This document shows positions 57,275 through 64,000 of a stretch of DNA of 64,000 nucleotides, one piece after another. How positions within the stretch are numbered: the first letter of the stretch is position 1; each line of letters opens with the position of its first letter. Under the pieces are notes generated by a model. That model searched no databases. It was not told the DNA's origin and saw only the letters and a program-made list of their open reading frames with translations. The position numbers were made by a program, and so were the translations under genes. Origin of the DNA: Azolla caroliniana (lineage: Eukaryota; Polypodiophyta); contig JBHGNT010000020.1 of the NCBI GenBank assembly GCA_043228905.1, positions 10,230,001-10,294,000 of the forward strand, written 5' to 3'.

Positions 57275-57578
57275 TAGGGGAGGGAAGAAAAATGCCCATT
57301 AATCCAAAATCACAGCATATCCATCCATTTGAGGGGGAGGAGAAGGAGAAGGAGAAGGAGAGATTTAACTTTTAGAGACTATCTCAAGACTATGTACATA
57401 TATGAAGAAGGAAACTATGTACATATGTATAAAGACTATATGTATTTAGAGTCTATACAATTGTATCATTTTTCTTGTGCTCCTTCAAGAGTCTCTCTTC
57501 TAGCACATTGTCTCCATTCCTAGTGCGGCTCTCGCGATCCCCGGCTAAAATGACCCACCTCCTTCTTCGGGACACACC

Positions 57579-57582
<4 letters not shown>

Positions 57583-57634
<52 letters not shown>
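57583..57634. repeat. (CT)n microsatellite at the LINE 3' terminus
   Basis: About 25 ct units. In LINE sense it is a (GA)n tail joined to the element's 3' end (gtgtgttttcaccaa). Confidence 0.95.
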
Positions 57635-57636
<2 letters not shown>

Positions 57637-60600
57637 TGAAAACACACAATTATATTAATAAATGTGTGTAAAAAACACTACTTACAATGGTTGTGACCAT
57701 GAAGTATGGTCACCCAATCCCCAATATCTCAAAAATAGAAAAACAATCTCCATCTCTGACTTTGGGTCCACCTGTGTAAATTGTGCAAACACCCACTGTC
57801 TAGGTGTCAAATAGCACCGTGATAAAACTTGCCAAATTTGAGAAATGTAACTCCAAATCTGAGAAGCAATCGGGCATTGTATAAATCGATGAGTACTATC
57901 TTTCATTTGAACAGTGCAGAAAAAAGCAATTACTCGTTGCTAGTCCACGACACTTTAGAGCTAATCCCAAAGGCAATCCTCCAATCAAAACTCTCCAAAT
58001 GAAGACCTTTGCTACAAGTGGCAATTTAGAATGCCAACTACGTTGTAAGATTTGCCACCACCCATGATCAGATTTGTGTAATCTCCATTCTTCTTCAGCC
58101 TTAGATGATAACCATCCAAGAGACTCAACAGAGCAATGATACAAAATATTAGTAGTCACTTGTAACAACGATGTTTGACCCTTTAAACACCAATCAATCC
58201 ACGGTTGTTCTCCTGTTTTAGAGGGAAGGGACCTTGCATCACTGGAATATTTCGTAGTTGTTGCCAAATAAACCCATAATTAGGCGGAATGCGTAATAAT
58301 TGTCGTGCTTCAACAAACTCCAAAATTCTTTGAGATGAAGCCTTAACTATATCTCCCACCTCTTTGACCCCCAAACGAAACAAACGATTAAATTGAGAGC
58401 GTAATCTCTCCTTTCCTGGCCAACATAATAACCGAGAAGACACGAGTAACTCTTTTTGCAAAGAATTACAGTGCTCTCTACTAGATGATGGTTTCCATAC
58501 ACATAACAAGAGTGCTTCTTGCCATGAGGTAACCAAGTATTGAACACATGTAGAGCCCTGAATCCTAAGTGAAATACATCCATTTAGTAATTGCCACCAT
58601 GAAGCCTTAATTGTTGTCCTCCCATGTGTTAAACCCTTGTTCTCAATGAAATATTGAATAATAGATATCCATGTTTGTGAGATTGAACACATGTCTTGTA
58701 ATAATGAAAATCTATGACCCATCATATGCTTAGATAAATTCAATACTCCAGCTCCCCCCAAGCGCTTCGGAGTTGCTAGATGATTCCATGCAACCCAAGT
58801 GATTCCCATCTTATCCATTTTCTTCCACAACAAATATCGAAGAGGTTGCAAAATAGAATGCAAAGCTTTCTTTGTCCACGACAACAATGGCAAGTAATAT
58901 AATATCATAGGTTCCATAATACATTGTACAACCTTCAAACGTACATGAAATGACCAAGATTGTGATTTCCAATACATGAACTTATCCCTCAACTTACTAG
59001 ACATCCATTCAATCAATTGACCATTTGTAACACTCATTCCTAATGGATAGCCCAAGTGTTGAAAAATAGAGCCTTTCTTCACCACGGATCCTTGCCATCC
59101 TAAACATTCCAAATCCCTTTCAGTACACTAAACTTCCTCCAATTAATATGTAATCCGGAAGCCAATGCAAATTGGTTTCATACAAGCATCCCCTTCTCAA
59201 GATTCTCTCGTGAGGCTTGTAGAAACATGAAAGAATCATCAACCAAAGCTTGTGCAACTAGTTGCCCTCCAGACGGAAGGTGTAGACCCACAATATCACC
59301 ATTTGTTGCAAGCCTTGATAGCATCACTAACAAGGGATGAGTAACAATAGCAAACAACAACGGGCTAATAGGGCATCCTTGATGAATGGATCTTATAAGG
59401 GCAATATCTGATGTAACTCCTCCATTAAGCATGACTCGAGACACCGCATCTTGTCCTAATAAAAATATGAGGCGAGACATCGAGGTTCAAAGCCCATTGT
59501 ATGCATTAACCCAGAAACAAAGGACCAATTAACATGATCAAAAGCTTTCTCCAAATCTAATTGCACCATAATCAATTCTCGATGAGTGTTTCGAGCATAA
59601 TCCATGGCCATTTGAACATTTAAGACATTATGCAATATATTCCTACCTGCAATAAAACCATATTGGGCTGGATGTATCAACTTTGACAAATACTTTTGTA
59701 ATCTACTTGCTAATACCTTTGTAAATATCTTATACAACCCCCCCCCCATCAAAGAAATATGTCTCCATTGATGAAATGACTATGAAGATGCCACCTTTGG
59801 AACTAATTTAATTAGACCAACCTTCCAAGCTTGAGCCATACGACCAGAATCCCAAGAATGTTGAAACATCAAAGTTAAGGGCCCCTTTAAAATGTGTGAA
59901 TATCGCTTAAAAACTTCATTTGTCAAGCCATCCCAACCAGGGCTCTTACCACTAGGAAGATGCCTTAAAACTGTGTCCACCTCATCCTTAATGAAATCCG
60001 CATCCAATTCATGACTAATGAGGTCATGCACAATACATCCAACCACATCATAAAACTCATGACGTGCTCTACTCACCTCATTTGTCATTAACAATTGTGG
60101 GCCAATCAACTCCTTAAAGTAATGAACACATATGTCAATTATTTTAGTAGGATCCACTATCCATTCATCACCTTGCTTCACATGTACCACATTAGATCGA
60201 GTATAAGTAGGATGTAACGCTTGGAAAAACAAATGGGATTGACATTGATTATCTATGAGCCCATCCCTCAATTGTCGCATCTTCGCATAACGATAACTTT
60301 GGCATTGCAACTACGAAATAATAACATGCAATTGACTTTGGATATCCAAAAGCTCCTCATCTAAAGGTGCACGTATCAATAATGCATTACACCTAGAGAG
60401 AACTTGCGAGAATTTTAGAAGGAGACCTCTTCTTCGTTGAGCATTAGTTACTCCATACATACAATGAACGATCTTAATATTTCGTAATGTGATATCCCAT
60501 GCTTTAACTCCTTTAAGATTCACTTCTTGTGAAAAATTTACCAAATTTTGCTCCATGAGAGAATTAAAGTGAGGTTGAAGCAAAAGAGAAGAGTTAAAGC

Positions 60601-60905
60601 GTAATGGAGGCTTTCCAAGTAAGGATTTATACATGTCAATTGCATGACCACAAATCTCCAAACAAATAGGAAAGTGATATGAAGTTCCTACATCTTGTAA
60701 AACTGTCATACAAAGTGATGTCGGTAAAAAATAATCATTGTGCATCACATACATTCTATCTAACCGACTCCATGTTTGTCTATGTTGAGCGGATTGGAAA
60801 GTAAAACCTGGATCATTCCCATGCAACCATGTCCAAACATCCAACTTCAAAAACTCCATAGCCAATGAATCCCAAACAAGTTGCTCAGGATCATCCATGA
60901 TTGAA
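57635..60905 (-). pseudogene. LINE ORF2 (endonuclease end, reverse transcriptase, zf-RVT), 5' truncated and frameshifted
   Basis: In sense order on the minus strand: end of the apurinic-type endonuclease (DVWTWLHGNDPGFTFQSAQH, SRLDRMYV, YHFPICLEI) at 60898-60600; linker (TVLRHLPSGKSPGWDGLTNE) near 59960; RT motifs LQKYLSKLIHPAQYGFIAGR and LDLEKAFDHVNWSFV near 59640, and RSIHQGCPISPLLFAIVTHP; catalytic box ALVDDSFMFL near 59245 (usual Y/FADD changed to LVDD); thumb region PLSWTKKALHSILQPLRYLL; WRVLIGGLPLGLALKCRGLA; and zinc finger DSTHRFIQCPIASQIWSYIS. At least five frame changes and an in-frame TAG make it dead. The N-terminal endonuclease and ORF1 are absent. (GA)n flanks both ends in LINE sense. 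Confidence 0.92.
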
Positions 60906-60916
60906 TGTTCAGACGT

Positions 60917-60918
<2 letters not shown>

Positions 60919-60962
<44 letters not shown>

Positions 60963-60963
60963 T
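60919..60963. repeat. (CT)n microsatellite at the LINE 5' truncation point
   Basis: About 21 tc units, immediately beyond the last LINE coding sequence. In LINE sense the element is preceded by (GA)n. Confidence 0.95.
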
Positions 60964-62570
60964 GTCGAGGCGAGGCGAGGCACGATCCAATCGAATCACA
61001 ACTCTGTTAATGCACCAAACAGCCAAGCGAGATGAATCTCCAATGGATATCATGAAGTCGAACGATTGTTCTGATCCCCCTACGACAAACCCTAAACCTT
61101 AAACCCTCGGCCTCAAAGTTCCATCCCTTTGATGACATCTCATCTTACCTACACATACATAATTGATTGCATCGAATACAGTAGACGATCATTCGCTACT
61201 TTAACGTCGGAATAATGTGAACAATCGAGTTGCTTGTTACTTGAGCCACTAAATGTTTGAAGATGGCCAAAAAAATTGCAAGTGTTTGGTCAAAAAATGA
61301 TTGATGTGTCGGGACTCAGTATTAAAGCACTCGCAAAAAAGCATGACACTCTCCCAACCATCCAAGGCCTAAAGTATGATTGATTTTGAGGGCACTGTAT
61401 TTTTCAAGGGGATAAATGTACCAATATATAGACACTTGCCACTCTAGAGTGTCTAAAATATTTGACTAGGCATGTTGACCTACCACTATGTATCCTCCAA
61501 TCTCCAAGTCCTATCAGGACAACAACTACAAACAAAGACAATTAATATATTCCAGGGTTACCCTAGAATGTGTATCTTTGGGACTAGGAATGTAAGGACT
61601 CCTTGAGCAACATTCTCATTGAAGGATTGTGCTCAAACCTCGTACTTATGCTTCTCACATTGCTCTATACAATTAGCTAGGTCATGACATAAGAATGTAA
61701 ACTCACTTATCTATATTGGGATTGCTACTTATCACAAGGGTAAAGTGGGAATCGATTATGACAATAGACTAATTAAACAACACCTTAATTTGACAGACAA
61801 GGTGTGATGGATGTTCAACTAATATACATCTTTTGACACCAACCATTGGAATTCATCGACAAAGTTTCGATCATATTGCAGGGATTTCTAAAGGTGGTAT
61901 TTTGTTGAACATTGGAAATAGGGTTGAGGCGTGTTGTGGAGAAGCTGGCTAAGCAAAATGAGAGACGGAATGCTTAGTAATATATGTGGCATAGACTCCA
62001 TTGATAAAGGTCATTGGTGGTAATTCCTTGATTGATATGGATGTTAAATGTGGTTGTATGGTTGAAGCTACATGACTTTTCAAGAGTTTTCTACTTAAAT
62101 ATGGTGCAATATTCATTGTAATAGTGGACTGTTTTGTATATTGACTTCTTTAATACCAATGGAGGATATTTTTTTTGAAAAAAAAAAGCACCTTAATTCA
62201 ACAAGTATAGGTAGGTTTAAAGTATTACACTATCATAACAAGAAAACATAGATCAAAACAACGGTACACATTGTACAAAACTGCATGAAAGCATGCTATG
62301 CATAGAACTTTAAAATATTATTTAAGGGTTAATTCATAATATACCCCTAAATCCATTATAAATTATTATTTGTCATATATGTGAACTCGGTCATTTATAG
62401 GATTTGTTGGTTTCTTGCAAAAAACTATCCATAATGATTCTAAATTGACTAAGATTACTAATCTTTTACAAGGTTAGACATAAATTTGTTAAACAAAAAA
62501 CTTGAAAAGTTTCAAGTCATTTATTTGAAGTCATTGGTTTAACATGTTTGTCTTGCTCTTACATTCATTC
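60964..62570. other. Intergenic, nothing recognised
   Basis: AT-rich spacer. The part 60964-61110 (aaaccctaaaccttaaaccct at 61088 and on) has telo-box-like repeats but no gene start that I can support. A short poly-A/T tract lies at about 62171-62189. Confidence 0.5.
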
Positions 62571-62599
62571 CACCAAACTTGTCAAAACCCTTTGAGGTT

Positions 62600-62835
62600 T
62601 AAAATAACACCTTTGATTATGCCACTAGAGTTGCTCTTTGTGAAGATGGTAGACCTATTGCATTTTAAAGCAAAATTTTAGAATCTACTCAATATTGATA
62701 TGTAGTTCAAGAAAAATTTTGGTGGCGGCCATCTACACCATCTACACATTAAAAACTTGGAGACTTTACCTATATAGAAATTAGTTTGTCATTACAAACG
62801 ATGTTCGATCCTTGAAATATTTCTAAACTAGGGAG
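62600..62835 (+). pseudogene. Ty3/gypsy RNase H scrap
   Basis: Plus-strand pieces read RVALCEDGRPIAF, VVQEKFWWRPSTP and FVITNDVRSLKYF, with stops and a frame change between them. The order matches the start of gypsy RNase H (DGRPIAF ... ELLAV ... TDxxSLKYF). Confidence 0.65.
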
Positions 62836-62844
62836 ATATTGTTC

Positions 62845-63290
62845 TCTTAAGGAAGGCTTTTTGTAACATATTCCCAAATCATAGCCTCAATAATTTGATT
62901 AACTCATTTAGTTTGTCCATGAGATTGAGAATGATTGAAAGAACTCATGTTTAGTTTTTAGTTTTATGAAGACTTGCATCCAAAATTTGCTAGTAAACTT
63001 AGGATCTCTATCATTCACAACATCCATCAGCAACCTTAAAAGCAAAATAACCAGTCAACCAATTGGTGAGCCAAATCTTGACTTGTTACCTTGCCTTTTG
63101 TGGTTGTTTTAATCAACTTATGAATAGGTTTATTGTGGGTCTTATTTATCCAACCCCAGATAACTTCGTAGTTGCACAAAAACAATGCATTATCTTTTAA
63201 TGCTTGTCTTCTAATGATGGTCGTGGAGAGTTCTATGATTGTTTTCCAAATACCGACTTTGGCTGCAACCAACCTAAGAGGCATGATACC
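62845..63290 (-). pseudogene. Ty3/gypsy integrase scrap, opposite strand
   Basis: The minus strand reads NDRDPKFTSKFWMQVFIKLK (about 63015-62955), then SQSHGQTK and VNQIIEAMIWEYVTKSL (about 62935-62860), the conserved integrase core end of gypsy elements (SDRDPKFTS ... GQTERVN). The upstream frame to 63284 (TSQDLAHQLVDWLF) may be its continuation. It lies head-on against the RNase H scrap. Confidence 0.7.
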
Positions 63291-63385
63291 ACGAACTCAC
63301 CCACAAGTCTCTCAGCATAAGGTGGAGTGACCAAAGGGGTATGTCCCATGAGAAGACATTTGATGTTTTGCAAGCAATGGTCATC

Positions 63386-63622
63386 ATACAGACTAGGAAT
63401 CAACAACGGTCCGGTTTCGACTTAACCGGTTTGGCCTAGTGCAAACCAAACCGATTAAGCCTCAACCAGTTTGGGAGCCGGTTTAACTCGGCTTGAGCCA
63501 CCGAAACTGAGGTTAAACCAGTTAAGGAAGTTGAAGCCTAAACTAAACCAAACCAAACTGCTAAACCATTTAACAGTTCAGTTTAGGCTTGAGTCAAGCC
63601 GGTGCCGATTCCTAATACGGAC
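63386..63622. mobile_element. hAT-type MITE, 221 bp, 8-bp TSD
   Basis: The element is 63394-63614. Ends taggaatcaacaacggt and the inverse of ccggtgccgattccta agree at the outer 8 bases and partly beyond. It is flanked by atacagac (63386-63393) and atacggac (63615-63622). The interior is full of aaaccggtt/aaccaaacc motifs. It is the most diverged of the complete copies. Confidence 0.82.
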
Positions 63623-64000
63623 ACAAATTTCCTTATTTAAACTAGGGTTGACATTATTATCAAGGTGGTATTTGGATAAGAAAAACAAAATAGGGGTTGA
63701 CTTGTTATTTGTGGTTACATCCAAAGAACTTGCAAGGGTATTACACTAGGAGATAACATTGGGCAAGATCTCAACATTCAGAACCAAGAGAAAGTGCACC
63801 TTATATACAAAAGAACTTTAGGATGTAGCTCAAGGAAAATTGACCCTCCCTCCTTAAAGCTAAATCTCCTTAAACTTCTTATTCCCATAATCCTTCACAC
63901 TAAGCCTACCATAACCTCTTCAATTTCATTTGATCCTTGTATCGTCATGAACTTGACTGGATGCATGAGTGCTAGTGGTTGAGGAATGCAAAGGTTGGTT
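63623..64000. other. Right edge, nothing recognised
   Basis: No assignable feature. Short frames at 63471-63749 and 63794-63982 look random, and the first overlaps the MITE. Confidence 0.5.

Overview
This is a eukaryotic, land-plant nuclear window, AT-rich, intron-containing and dense in repeats. The best guess is a fern (monilophyte). The evidence is PLS-class pentatricopeptide repeat (PPR) proteins with repeated SMYGKCGS / DMYAKCG / VSWGAII phrasing, plant-type formin, eL32 and tRNA-Phe sequences, and long repeat-filled spacers. The genus cannot be fixed from the sequence alone, and assignment to ferns rather than another seed-free plant is inference.

Layout of supported genes. A PLS-class PPR gene runs off the left edge (1-1879, minus). 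A leucine-rich-repeat protein of the plant 'outer arm dynein light chain 1' type occupies 3786-5805 (minus; 4 resolved exons, 5' end unresolved, one in-frame TAG). Ribosomal protein eL32 is complete at 13343-15333 (minus; 3 exons, 133 aa). A plant formin is at 24653-29867 (minus; 4 coding exons, 1163 aa), with a probable repeat-rich leader to about 31.9 kb. A second PLS-class PPR gene is intronless (39339-41792, minus). Endonuclease V (46475-47404, minus) carries an in-frame triplicated insert. Two identical tRNA-Phe(GAA) genes lie at 48753 and 51712 (plus). A P-class PPR gene resembling Arabidopsis EMB976 (53362-57274, minus; 3 exons) looks shortened at its C-terminus. All protein genes are on the minus strand; they are unrelated and form no cluster.

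Between the genes lies a graveyard of mobile elements. There are at least three non-LTR (LINE) ORF2 relics, a LINE ORF1 with the first codons of ORF2, a Ty1/copia element whose reverse transcriptase is deleted, Ty3/gypsy fragments in opposite orientations, an unclassified degenerate coding relic cut by the copia LTR, and a small family of hAT-type MITEs. Three of the MITEs have readable 8-bp target-site duplications. Microsatellites, especially (GA/CT)n, are abundant and sit repeatedly at LINE ends.

The most striking recurring theme is local tandem duplication of 45-235 bp segments in non-coding DNA beside genes. It occurs in the formin leader and intron 3, the ENDOV upstream region, PPR intron 1, the 3' flanks of eL32 and EMB976-like, and the flank of a tRNA. 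It also occurs inside coding DNA (ENDOV insert, formin N-terminal repeats). The other notable structure is a five-unit telo-box minisatellite immediately upstream of the eL32 gene. I see no bacterial-type system, CRISPR array or operon. Exon borders were set by hand from frame, GT/AG sites and remembered family alignments.
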